From NCBI GenBank assembly GCA_009927275.1, contig RFNG01000077.1:1-62748 (forward strand): 62,748 nt of DNA, given 5' to 3'. Under the pieces are notes generated by a model. The model saw nothing but the letters and a program-made list of their open reading frames with translations, ran no database searches and was not told the origin of the DNA. The position numbers and the translations under genes were made by a program. Shown one piece after another: positions 37,957 to 47,586 of this stretch; position 1 is the first letter of the stretch, and the number at the start of each line of letters is the position of its first letter. This DNA comes from Sphingobacteriia bacterium (GTDB lineage: Bacteria; Bacteroidota; Bacteroidia; B-17B0; Aurantibacillaceae).

Positions 37957-39009
37957 TTAGTCGGTGATTTCGATTTGAACGGTATCCGAGGCAAATATCC
38001 TGCCCAGCTTCCACACCTGTTGATCTTCATTTTTGCAACAATTAATAAATAACTGTTCATTATCAGGTGTTACAGTGCATAATAATCCACCGTTTGTTTG
38101 TGGATCTGCAAAAAGGCTAAAAGCCTTGTTTTTATGATTGGTAGTGGCATCATTTATAAAAGGCGCTATCGCATTCCAATTTTTAAATAACGCGTCTGGA
38201 TATCCTGAAATAGCAGCATATTGAAATACATCAGGCAAAACAGGAACGGCGGAAAGATTAATGTGTGCCGAAAATGTACCCGGCTTAAGCATTTCTAAAA
38301 GATGTCCTCCTAAACCAAAGCCAGTTACATCGGTAATTGCATTTACTAACCCTTGACTTACTAAAATACTACCGATACGGTTTAACTTTACAAGTTGTGC
38401 AATCCATAATTTATAATGTTCTTCAGCCAATTTTTCATGTTTAAAAGCTTTGGCATAAATACCTGTTCCAATAGGTTTGGTAATAAAAACTAAATCTCCA
38501 TCGCAGAGTGAATTATTACTGCACATTGCATTTCGCTTAACTCTTCCATTTACGGTTAATCCAAAAAAAGGTTCAGATGTTTCAATACTATGCCCTCCTG
38601 CCAATACAATGCCGGCGGTTTTGCAGCTATGTTGTGCACCGCGTAAAACCTCTTGTGCAGAGTCGGTTCCCAAGCGCTCAACGGGCCAACCCAAAACCGA
38701 TAATGCTACCAAAGGATTTGCACCCATTGCATAAATATCACTTAGTGCGTTGGCTGCAGCTATTTGCCCAAATGTAAATGCATCGTCAACAATTGGCGTA
38801 AAAAAATCTGTAGTACAAACTAAGGCCTCTGTATCATTAAGTGCATAAACGACTGCGTCATCCGAATGCTCAGATCCAATTAATAAATTAATATCATCCG
38901 ATTGGTGTATTTTAATATCCTTAATTATTTGATGTAAATACTTTGGTTCAATTTTACAGCCACAGCCTGATGCCTTTGACCATTGGGTTAATCTTTTAGG
39001 ATCTATCAT
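37957..39009 (-). CDS. selD: Selenide, water dikinase (selenophosphate synthetase)
   Basis: The 350-residue enzyme converts selenide and ATP to selenophosphate. The active-site loop is SGCGCK, with Cys at 16 and 18 and Lys at 19, so it uses cysteine rather than selenocysteine. The metal-binding Asp residues are in HSDDAVVY and TTDFFTPIVDD, and the glycine-rich AGGHSIE and TDVTGFGLGGHL are present. The start overlaps mnmH by 14 bases. With mnmH as direct neighbour and no selA, selB or selC in view, selenium here is most likely for tRNA 2-selenouridine. Confidence 0.95.
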   Translation of the reverse strand: MIDPKRLTQWSKASGCGCKIEPKYLHQIIKDIKIHQSDDINLLIGSEHSDDAVVYALNDTEALVCTTDFFTPIVDDAFTFGQIAAANALSDIYAMGANPLVALSVLGWPVERLGTDSAQEVLRGAQHSCKTAGIVLAGGHSIETSEPFFGLTVNGRVKRNAMCSNNSLCDGDLVFITKPIGTGIYAKAFKHEKLAEEHYKLWIAQLVKLNRIGSILVSQGLVNAITDVTGFGLGGHLLEMLKPGTFSAHINLSAVPVLPDVFQYAAISGYPDALFKNWNAIAPFINDATTNHKNKAFSLFADPQTNGGLLCTVTPDNEQLFINCCKNEDQQVWKLGRIFASDTVQIEITD

Positions 39010-40072
39010 TTACGAGAAGTTTTATAGATTTATATATAACTGAAAATTGCATTTCTGATGATTCGTATACCCAAACCATTCGTTTGTTATCCATGTCAGC
39101 ACGTCGTGATTTTAAATACCAGCGGTCGTAGTAGTTTAATAAAATTGAAAACGCAGCATGTATATTTGATTGATTTAAATATGTAATTACGCGCTGGGTA
39201 TCCAATCCGCCTAATCGTTTTGACATTCGTCTTACGGCCTGTTCTAACTGTAACTGCGTAAACGAACCGTATTCGCTGATAATTCTATTTAAACGCACAT
39301 CAAAGGGGCGAATCCAATTAACCAATGGTGCGGACACCATATTGTTAAAAAAAATTTGAGGTAGATTTATAGATCCTATACGCTGGCTTTCAGACTCCAG
39401 CCAAATATACGGCAGTTCGTTTTGATTTAATGAATTAAACATAGTATCGTATGCTGATAATTGTATGGCCAATTCGTTTTCAAATTGTTGTTGCGTAGGC
39501 TGTGGCAAATAATTTAAATTACCAAATGCTGAACCCTTATGCTGAGCAAGGTCTTCTAAATCAATTATAAATGCCCCACATGTCTTCATATATTGAAGCA
39601 ATGCGGTTTTACCTGAACCGGTAAATCCAGCTAACACCCTATAAGGCCTTGGTAATTCTAAAACCTGCAACACTTGCTGGCGAAATTGCTTGTAGCCCCC
39701 TTTTATACGATACACAGCATATCCACAAACAGAAAATAACCAAGCCATAATAGCGCTTCGCAGTCCGCCCCTCCAACAGTATAACATTATAATTTTAGTG
39801 TGCATTGGTTTTAATTTATGTAAAGCCTCTATTTTATTCGGCATTTGTGGGCCTAATAGCTTTAAACCTCTGCGAATTGCAATATCTCTTCCCTGTTGTT
39901 TATAAAGTGTGCCTATTTCAGCACGCTCTTCATTACTTAAAATCGGTAAACAGACGGCACCCGGAAAATGACCTAAATCAAATTCATGGGGACTTCTGAC
40001 ATCTATTACACAATACCGTTCGTTTAGGGTATTAATAGCATGCCATTCTAATTCGCGAATTTCTGGTTCCAT
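38996..40072 (-). CDS. mnmH: tRNA 2-selenouridine synthase
   Basis: The 358-residue protein has an N-terminal rhodanese domain with catalytic C99 (LYCWRGGLRSA) and a C-terminal P-loop domain (GFTGSGKT, 149-156). It replaces the sulfur of wobble 2-thiouridine with selenium via a geranylated intermediate, using selenophosphate from SelD. The first base of the ATG is the last base of the preceding stop (TAATG), and the end overlaps selD by 14 bases, giving tight coupling. Confidence 0.94.
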   Translation of the reverse strand: MEPEIRELEWHAINTLNERYCVIDVRSPHEFDLGHFPGAVCLPILSNEERAEIGTLYKQQGRDIAIRRGLKLLGPQMPNKIEALHKLKPMHTKIIMLYCWRGGLRSAIMAWLFSVCGYAVYRIKGGYKQFRQQVLQVLELPRPYRVLAGFTGSGKTALLQYMKTCGAFIIDLEDLAQHKGSAFGNLNYLPQPTQQQFENELAIQLSAYDTMFNSLNQNELPYIWLESESQRIGSINLPQIFFNNMVSAPLVNWIRPFDVRLNRIISEYGSFTQLQLEQAVRRMSKRLGGLDTQRVITYLNQSNIHAAFSILLNYYDRWYLKSRRADMDNKRMVWVYESSEMQFSVIYKSIKLLVNDRS

Positions 40073-41514
40073 TAGGGTTTAATACTAATAAAATACGGAT
40101 CCACGCTTAATTCCACGCGCTTGGTTTCTGGGATAAATCGGTTTAAATCAACCGCATTTAAAAAGCCATTACGCCCTGAACATTGTGCACTGTGGTGCGG
40201 CAGAGGGCCTGTTGCATCTAAATTGCGTGAAACAACCCAAAGCATGTTATTTTCATCATCGGCTATAATGCCATGAGGCTGGTAACCAATATATAATTTA
40301 CGTTGAAAAAAAGTACGTGCATCTATTTTAACTACAGAACCTAACATGTTTGAACCCGGATACGGATCCTGGGTACAAGACACGTAAAATGCATTTTGAA
40401 CTTTTGAAAAACACAGCTCTTGCGGGTAGATTCCAACCTGAACCTTTGACTTTAAATTCCAAGCTGGCCACTCGTATACACGTACTTCATTACTGTGTTG
40501 ACACGAAATCCAAATATCGTTATTATCGGGATGGCATTGTATATCATGCGGATCAAGACGAAATGAAATACTAGAATCTAAAACGATAGAGCGATAATTT
40601 ACCAGTGCTGTATCCATTTCATAAATTAAATTTCCCGTTTGACATGTTATAAGCAATTGGCTTTCATCCGGTGAAAGACAAATACCATGCGGTTGGTATA
40701 AACCACTGGTAAAATGAAGTAAGTTTCGGGATTTTAAATCTACGGCAGCAATTTTTCCGTTATTGGACCAGGATACCGCATAGGCACGATTTCCTGCTTC
40801 ATTAATTACCAAAGTATTCCAGTCTATAACTGTATTTTGCGAAGGGCATAAAGGTATTTCAGCCACTAATGAATTATTTACCGCATCAAATTGTTGTAAA
40901 ATAGAATTGTTTAAAAACACTACATACCAAAATTTACCGTCGGGACTTACTTTTACCTGATGTGGAATATCCGGACCGGGTTTATTTCCAACCTCAACAT
41001 ACCTTATGGGTAAACCACTCTTACGATCTATTACGGTTACTACATCACAGCCCTGGTTTACAACATAGGCATAGGATTGAAACGGATCTGAAAATGCAAT
41101 TTGACCTTTAATATCCGGAGCACCTTGATCTATCCATGTTTTAATAACATTTACTTCCTTAAACGACAGCGGGCTTTGATTTAAAGGCATTACCGGAGTT
41201 GCTGTAGCACCTAAAGCCGAATACGTATTAACAAAATAACATAAGGATGAAAATTTAGAGGAAAAAGGTATTACCGCACTACCCGATTTTGAACCTTTAA
41301 ATAATCCCTGCCATGTAGAAAGATCTAATCCAGAGGCTGCATCCGCACTTTGAGTATTATGACAACCCCCTTGCGCACATTTTAATACCATTATTTCACC
41401 TATGGCATCAGGGTAATTTCCATAATTGGGTTTTATGCTATCTACACTGCATGCTGTACACAAGAAGCACACAACAACATAGCTCATCCAAATTACTTTA
41501 TGCATTTTAACCAT
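40072..41514 (-). CDS. Lipoprotein with CX4CH heme-like site and YncE-type beta-propeller
   Basis: A lipobox (FLCTAC, lipid-bearing C22) anchors this 480-residue protein outside the inner membrane. Residues 30-145 resemble the cytochrome-c-like domains that precede propellers in Bacteroidota: ALGATATPVMP could provide the Met ligand, and the heme-like motif is CAQGGCH (46-52), with four residues between the cysteines. The rest is a seven-bladed YncE/lactonase-like propeller (YAYVVNQGCDVVTVID, NGKIAAVDL, PHGICLSPDESQLLIT). The start overlaps the end of the FG-GAP gene by 22 bases; a second ATG at 41505 is also plausible. Function unknown. Confidence 0.78.
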   Translation of the reverse strand: MVKMHKVIWMSYVVVCFLCTACSVDSIKPNYGNYPDAIGEIMVLKCAQGGCHNTQSADAASGLDLSTWQGLFKGSKSGSAVIPFSSKFSSLCYFVNTYSALGATATPVMPLNQSPLSFKEVNVIKTWIDQGAPDIKGQIAFSDPFQSYAYVVNQGCDVVTVIDRKSGLPIRYVEVGNKPGPDIPHQVKVSPDGKFWYVVFLNNSILQQFDAVNNSLVAEIPLCPSQNTVIDWNTLVINEAGNRAYAVSWSNNGKIAAVDLKSRNLLHFTSGLYQPHGICLSPDESQLLITCQTGNLIYEMDTALVNYRSIVLDSSISFRLDPHDIQCHPDNNDIWISCQHSNEVRVYEWPAWNLKSKVQVGIYPQELCFSKVQNAFYVSCTQDPYPGSNMLGSVVKIDARTFFQRKLYIGYQPHGIIADDENNMLWVVSRNLDATGPLPHHSAQCSGRNGFLNAVDLNRFIPETKRVELSVDPYFISIKP

Positions 41515-43672
41515 TGCATAGGTTTATCAAAGGCTTTCCAAGCAATAACATACAAGCCCTTAGGCCATTGTTCGGTTTGTAATAACGGCACATCCAACTG
41601 GTATTTAAAGTGTTGCGAGCCGTCTGGTAAATACACGTAAACTTCATAGGGGGGTATACCTATGTTTCCTTTAAGGTATAAAAAATTTTCTGCCGGTTGG
41701 GGAAACAATGTAAGTTTTGATTCGGCTATTTGTGAATTTACACCAACCTGAGGTGAAGCGCTCGAAAAAAACATACAACCGCCAGCGGCATTACCTAACA
41801 TAAAATCCAAACGGCCATCGGCATTTATATCTTTTGCTGCAATTGTGCTCTGCGGGCCTTCATTCCAAAAATTAACATGATCATTAATTAGCGTTGCAGT
41901 TGCCGCAGGGTTTTGTGGCATTGTATAATTAAAAATATGCCCCGAAGCCGAGCCCACCAATAATTGAGTTTGACCAGAATAAAAAACAAGTTCTGGCGAG
42001 GCATAGGCGTCAAGTCCGTATCGTGAGGTTTCAATACGAACATCAATGCCAGCCCAGTTACTTGAGTATAAGCTAAAACCGGGCACACCTACATTGCCAG
42101 TATTTATATACAATGCCAGCTTACCATTTCGCATACCTACAATCAAATCCGGTTTTTGATCTTTATTAACATCGTATACAAGCGGTGCCGCAGATCCAAA
42201 CGGAACCGTTATTGCAAAGGGATTTAATTTGAATACTGTAAATTGAGCAGCCTGATTAATGGATGCTGTATTTTCAAACCAATGGATTTGGCCACTGGCC
42301 GTGCCTAAAATTAAATCTACATCCCCATCAGCGTCAATATCGCCTAAACATGCTGTTAACCCTTGAAGCATATAAGTGCTTAAATTAAGCCAGTCTGCAG
42401 ACATACGGGTGTATTTTGGAATTTGAGCAGTTCCTGTATTTTGATAATAGGCTATGCGTGAGGATAAATACCCGTTTGTAAATTGTCCCTGTGTTACAAC
42501 TAATAAATCTGTGAGACCGTCAGCATTTATATCGAATAAAAGCGGTTTAGAACCCTGACCGTAATCAATCATTTCAGACTGTAAAAAATCAGAGGCTACA
42601 AATTGAAATTGTGCCGGACCCGTACCTGCAACATTTCGATAATACCATAAACTTTTGGCGTTTTCGCTGTTTGCGGTTTGCGGAGATGCCAATAAATCTT
42701 GTTTTCCGTCGGCATCGACATCAGCAATAAATGCACACGGAAAGTGTTGAAGGCGTAAAACCTGGGTATTTCCCTTTTGGGATAATTTGGAAAGTTACGA
42801 GTTGTATCGCTTATTAATGCAGAAGCCGCAGTACCGTTATTGTAAGCAAATTGAATATCAGTACAGCCAACATCGCCTATTAACAAATCTTGGTCACCGT
42901 CGTTTTCAATATCTAAACACGTTAAACATGCACCGGCATGCTGTTCTTTAAATTCCGATTTTGATTGGCATTGATTTAAACCCACCTGGCAATTCGACTC
43001 AGCACATTTTCCCCAGCAATCGCTTGCAAGTTCAAAAACTAAACTGTCTTTATGTCCGAATTTTTCGATACTTAAATTTTTATGCCATTCTATAAATACC
43101 CCTTGTGATGAAAACGTTAAAATATCAAGATCTCCATCACCATCAATATCTTTTATGCCGGGCGCACCAATGGGACTGGCATATATATTTGTATACAATG
43201 GCTGCAGGGCTCCGGGATTGTAGTTTGACATAAGAACATTTACATACGGGCTGAATTTTAACCGGTTTTGTGGCGTGCTAATATTTTTATATACCTGAAT
43301 ACCCAGTGGGCTTGAACAAAAGAGATCCGCCTTTTGATCGCCATTAAAATCTAATAATAAAGCCCAGTTTGAAACTTCAGGAAAAAAATAGGGCAAATCA
43401 GCATCCGGCTTATAACGGGTTTGTCCCGTTCCATCTTTAATAAAACACTTAAAAAGCCCCGATCCAATAGCATTGCAACGGTCGTAGCATACTAAATCTT
43501 GTATGCCATCAAAATTTAAGTCTGCATTTGAAACACAGAGGTAATTTAATCCGCCCGCAAATGGAAACTGAAGTGTTTGGGAACCATGTACAACGGTTAG
43601 CGTATCTCGCGCTACAGCAAATTGCGCCTTTGCCATAGTAGTTATTAAAACACATACCAGTAAAATGCGCAT
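41493..43672 (-). CDS. Secreted FG-GAP/VCBS-repeat protein with T9SS tail, one frame break
   Basis: The 726-residue product (after repair) has a signal peptide (MRILLVCVLITTMAKAQ) and at least nine Asp-rich calcium-type loops (DLNFDGIQD, DFNGDQKAD, DIDGDGDLD, DIENDGDQD, DVDADGKQD, DINADGLTD, DIDADGDVD, DVNKDQKPD, DINADGRLD) spaced like blades of an integrin-type propeller. The C-terminus (LTLFPQPAENFLYLKG ... LYVIAWKAF) is a T9SS sorting domain. The frames meet at 42786-42788: one extra A gives NFPKLSQKGNTQVLRLQHFP and restores the missing DVDADGKQD blade. A TAATTTAG box lies three bases before the ATG. Confidence 0.85.
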
Positions 43673-43764
43673 ACTCTAAATTACATCAAAATGACATAAC
43701 AAATTACTGCACAAAGTTTTGATTTAAATCCAAAACGTTTGTATTTGTATTACTGGAAAATTAA

Positions 43765-44145
43765 TTACGGCAACACGGCTTCTACACTGATTTCAACATG
43801 GGCGTCTTTGGGGAGCTTTGCCGCCTGTATTGTAGCTCGGGCTGGATAATGCGATTTAAAATACCCAGCATAAACCTCATTTACCTGAATAAAATGATTC
43901 ATATCGTTTAAAAATATGGTGGCTTTAACCACATTGTCAAACGAACAACCGGCCGCTTTTAATATTTCACCAATGTACTCCATTACGATTCGGGTTTCTT
44001 CTTTAATACTGGTTTGTATAAGCTGCTTGCTTTGTAAATCCATGGCTATAGTTCCACTAACAAACACTAATTGTCCTGCAATTACAGCTTGGTTATAGGG
44101 ACCAATAGGTGCCGGAGCCAAATCTGTTTGAATGATACGTTTCAT
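43765..44145 (-). CDS. Cytosolic RidA-family enamine/imine deaminase
   Basis: A 126-residue canonical RidA: PAPIGPYNQAV (11-21), FVSGTIAMD (28-36) and PARATIQAAKLPKDAHVEISVEAV, with catalytic R103. It has no signal peptide and should act in the cytoplasm on 2-aminoacrylate and similar imines from PLP enzymes. Its start is two bases from the paaZ stop, so the two are almost certainly co-transcribed; whether it handles a PaaZ-related metabolite is not evident. Confidence 0.92.
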   Translation of the reverse strand: MKRIIQTDLAPAPIGPYNQAVIAGQLVFVSGTIAMDLQSKQLIQTSIKEETRIVMEYIGEILKAAGCSFDNVVKATIFLNDMNHFIQVNEVYAGYFKSHYPARATIQAAKLPKDAHVEISVEAVLP

Positions 44146-44147
44146 AT

Positions 44148-46192
44148 TTAATGTTGATTACGTTTTTTTATCATAGTTAAAATTGTAGCTAAAGCTACAG
44201 TATCGCCCTGATCATCATAAACATCTACTTGCCATTTAACAATCCCTTTGGCCACATCTTCAGGTGTTTTTTGTTCTTGTTCTATTTTTTCTTTACAAGT
44301 AAAACGCACACCAATAGTAGTGCCCATATATACAGGTTTTAAAAATTTACATTCTTCAATTCCATAATTTAAGAGCACTGGTCCTTTTCTGCCATCAACA
44401 AACAGGCCGGCAGCCTTGCTTAATAAATAATAACCATGTGCCACACGCCCTGTAAATAAGGTGCCTTCAAGGCTTGTAACATCAACATGCGCGTAAAAAT
44501 GATCCCCGCTCACATTTGCAAATTGCACCACATCGGCATCGGTTACCGTATGTTTTGCTGTTATTAGGGTTTCACCCAATTCCAAATCTTCAAAATACTG
44601 TTGAAAGGGATGAATGGTTTTTTCTTGCATTTTACCACCATATTGGTATTGATTTAAAACCACACTTAAAGTTGTTGGACTTCCCTGAACCGCAGTACGT
44701 TGCAAGTAATGCATTACACCACGCTTTCCTCCCATTTCCTCGCCTCCGCCTGCACGTCCGGGGCCACCATGTACCAACATGGGCATAGGGGAACCGTGAC
44801 CAGTAGATTCACCTGCACAATCACGGTTTAAAATTAATATCCTGCCATGCATACATGCTGCACCTATAGCAAACTGTCGTGCATGTTGATTGTTATATGT
44901 TACTATACTGCTTACCAATGAACCTTTTCCCATTTTACAAAGCTGAATGGCATCGGCTAAGGTTTTATAAGGCATGAGTGTACTTACCGGGCCAAAGGCC
45001 TCTACTGCATGGCATAGTTGTTGTTCAAAGGGCTTGGCATTATACATCAATGTGGGCGCCATAAATGCATTCGGTTTTACTTGGGTTCCCAAAAGTTCAA
45101 AATTTATATTTTCGTAAATTACTTCTTGTTCCGTTTGTAATTCCTTTATTTTTAAAATTACTTCGTTATGCTGTGTAACGCCGGCTAATGACCCCATACG
45201 TACCTCCTTTAAGCGAGGATCGCCCATGCTCGTTGTTTTAAGGCGTGCCACGAGGGCATCTTTTACAGATTCAATTCGATTTTCAGGCACAATTATACGT
45301 CGCACCGCTGTACATTTTTGTCCAGCTTTAGTAGTCATTTCACGTACTACTTCTTTAATAAAAAGTGTAAACTCGGCATCAGCCGGCTCTACATCCGGTC
45401 CTAAAACACAAGCATTTAATGAGTCGGCTTCCATGTTAAACGGAATACTCTCTTGAAGTATACGCGGATGGGCTTTTAACAATTTACCTGTAGACGCAGA
45501 ACCCGTAAACGTTACCACATCTTGGTTTTCAAGATGATTTAGTAAATCGCCTGCAGAGCCACATATTAACTGTAACGCGCCTTCGGGTAAAAATCCGGAA
45601 CGTATACAATCGCGAACCACGGCCTCCGTTAAATAACAAGTTACTGTTGCAGGTTTAACAATTGCCGGCACACCAGCCAACCAGTTAACAGCTATTTTTT
45701 CCAGCATGCCCCAAACGGGAAAATTAAACGCATTAATATGTACGGCTACACCTTCTTTAGGTACACAAATATGATGCCCCATAAACGTGTTTAATTTGGA
45801 TAATTTTACGGGTTCTCCATCATAACAATAGGTTTCATTCGGAAATTGTCGCCTAAGCGAAGCGTACGCAAATAGATTTCCAATTCCCCCCTCAATATCC
45901 ACCCAACTATCAGCACGTGTGGCGCCGGTAGCCCAGCTTAATGCATAATAATGTTCTTTTTGTTCTAAAAGATACATGGCCAGGCTTTTAGCATACGGCC
46001 GCGTTCATGAAAGGTCATGGCGCGCAATGCGGGCCCTCCACGTTCACGTGCAAATGTGCACATGGCTTTAAAATCAATTCCATCAGAGCCGGCAAATCCA
46101 AGTGATTCGCCGGTTACTGCATTAAAAAGTTCATGTGCCGATTGGGTACCTGAAATCCACTGGCCTAAGGCATAATTTTGAAACTTATTCAT
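44148..46192 (-). CDS. paaZ: Bifunctional PaaZ-type aldehyde dehydrogenase/MaoC hydratase, one frame break
   Basis: After repair it has 681 residues, matching the usual length of PaaZ. The first 530 residues are an aldehyde dehydrogenase with VTFTGSASTGK and catalytic Cys in GQKCTAVRR. The last 130 are a MaoC hot-dog domain (HTVTDADVVQFANVSGDHFYAHVD). PaaZ opens the oxepin-CoA ring and oxidises the aldehyde in phenylacetate breakdown. The frames meet at 45983-45985: one extra C in gcctgg gives RMLKALAMYLLEQKEHYY. No other paa genes are adjacent, but a PaaH-like dehydrogenase lies at 30559. Confidence 0.9.
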
Positions 46193-46215
46193 GTTGTATA
46201 CACTTCAAAGAAAAT

Positions 46216-46248
46216 AAAAAAACCCGAACATTCGTGTTCGGGTTTTTT
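46216..46248. terminator. Bidirectional rho-independent terminator after rpsT
   Basis: An A-tract, CCCGAACA, a short loop and TGTTCGGG with a T-tract form a perfect stem with T runs on both strands. It ends rpsT transcription, and paaZ begins 24 bases further on. Confidence 0.9.
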
Positions 46249-46267
46249 AGTATAAATAGCAATAGTT

Positions 46268-46522
46268 TTATTTAGTGCGTAAAACGCGTTTGGCTAACTT
46301 TGATTTTAAATTTCGGGCCTTATTTTTATGTATTACCCCTTTTTTAGCCAATTTATCAATCATAGAGCTTACTTTGGGTAAAAGTGTTTTTTGTTCAGCA
46401 GAGTCATCTGATTTTTTAATGGTTTTAATTGCTGTACGGGTAGATTTTGCATAATAACGGTTATCAACGCGTTTAGCATCGTTTGACCGAATGCGCTTAA
46501 TAGCGGACTTATGATTAGCCAT
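46268..46522 (-). CDS. rpsT: 30S ribosomal protein S20
   Basis: An 84-residue basic protein with the family N-terminus MANHKSAIKRIRSNDAKR and the helical KKGVIHKNKARNLKSKLAKRV end. It binds 16S rRNA early in small-subunit assembly. A TATATTTG box (46544-46551) lies 21 bases before the ATG. It is a single-gene unit closed by a strong terminator. Confidence 0.97.
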   Translation of the reverse strand: MANHKSAIKRIRSNDAKRVDNRYYAKSTRTAIKTIKKSDDSAEQKTLLPKVSSMIDKLAKKGVIHKNKARNLKSKLAKRVLRTK

Positions 46523-46543
46523 GTTTTAAATTGAATTAGGGGG

Positions 46544-46551
46544 CAAATATA
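46544..46551 (-). promoter_or_regulatory. Promoter -7 box TATATTTG for rpsT
   Basis: Consensus TAnnTTTG with a 21-base gap to the start codon, the same spacing as at rpsU. Confidence 0.65.
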
Positions 46552-46583
46552 CAATTATTCCTTTAATTAATATATTCGCCTAC

Positions 46584-47580
46584 GTGAATCAAGTAAAAAT
46601 CAAATTTGTGCTTCTTGTTTTAACCTTACTTGCTTTAAACAGCCGTGGGTCGTCTCAAAATTACGTTCCCAATTGGAGTTTTGAGCAGTATATGCGAAAC
46701 GGTGCTTTAATTCGGCATGCCAAACCCTGGCAAAGCATTGAAGAAGGTGATTTTTATCACGAGCGGCTAAAGGGCGACACTTCACAATTTGCAGGGGCAT
46801 TTGAGGGTACCTCTTATATTGGTTTACGATTTAGAAAAAAACACCGTGAATACATTCAAGTAAAACTTACTGATGTATTAGTAAAAGATCGTTTTTACAA
46901 ATTGTCTTTTTATTGGCGTAAAGCTTATTGGAGTACAGCTAAATTAGGCCATCTCGGCGTTTATGTTGGCACTAAGGCCTATCGTAAAAACCAAAGGGTA
47001 ATTGCCTTAGATACTGCCGATGATTTTGGATTAGACGGCGCACAGGCCTGGATTAAAAGCAGCTTTATTGTGCAATCAAAAGGTCGTGAACGGTATCTGT
47101 GTATTGGTAATTTCAGTGAAAATTTCCGTAAAGACATCATTAAAGATCATGCCTTACGTATGTTTGGCGTAGAAGCCTATTATTTTATTGATGCCATTCG
47201 GCTTGAGCCACTTGCGTATAGCATCCCGCCCATATCGCCTGAAACCAGGCCCCATCATTACAAAATCTACGTGGACATCTAAATTTAGCATTGCATGGAA
47301 CGATTCCTTGTTAGATACCAATCCCAACAATTTGAGCTTAGCCGGAACTGACACCCTTAAACAATGGTCCGCTGCATTTCCCCAAAAACGCCTTTTAATA
47401 AGTATTTCACACCAGTCCTACCCCTGGTATATCAATGCAGATGAGCAACTTGATCGCATTCACAATTACATAACCGAACTGTTGCAATTTTTACAAATAA
47501 AAAACCCCATTTACATTCGACAACATATTTTAAGCAAGTTTGATAATTCAAAAAATAATATCGAATTTGAAATGGATTAA
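46584..47580 (+). CDS. Secreted protein, N-terminal NPSFE-like domain and degenerate OmpA-like C-terminus, one frame break
   Basis: The GTG at 46584 starts a signal peptide (VKIKFVLLVLTLLALNSRGSSQ). YVPNWSFEQYMR resembles the NPSFE opening of Bacteroidota carbohydrate-binding-like domains, and the following beta-sandwich (GTSYIGLRF, YKLSFYWRKAYWS) fits. The frames meet at 47250-47253: removing one C from CCCC gives ETRPIITKSTWTSKFSIAWNDS, followed by a region (WNDSLLDTNPNNLS ... RLLISISHQ ... NYITELLQFLQ) with the length and strand-helix pattern of an OmpA-like peptidoglycan-binding domain, but without its usual conserved Asp/Arg. About 331 residues after repair. A TATATTCG box lies five bases upstream. 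Confidence 0.65.
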
Positions 47581-47586
47581 CAGACT

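Noticed and set aside
37957-39009. Selenocysteine codon in SelD
   Set aside because: The active-site loop reads SGCGCK with ordinary cysteine codons and no in-frame TGA.
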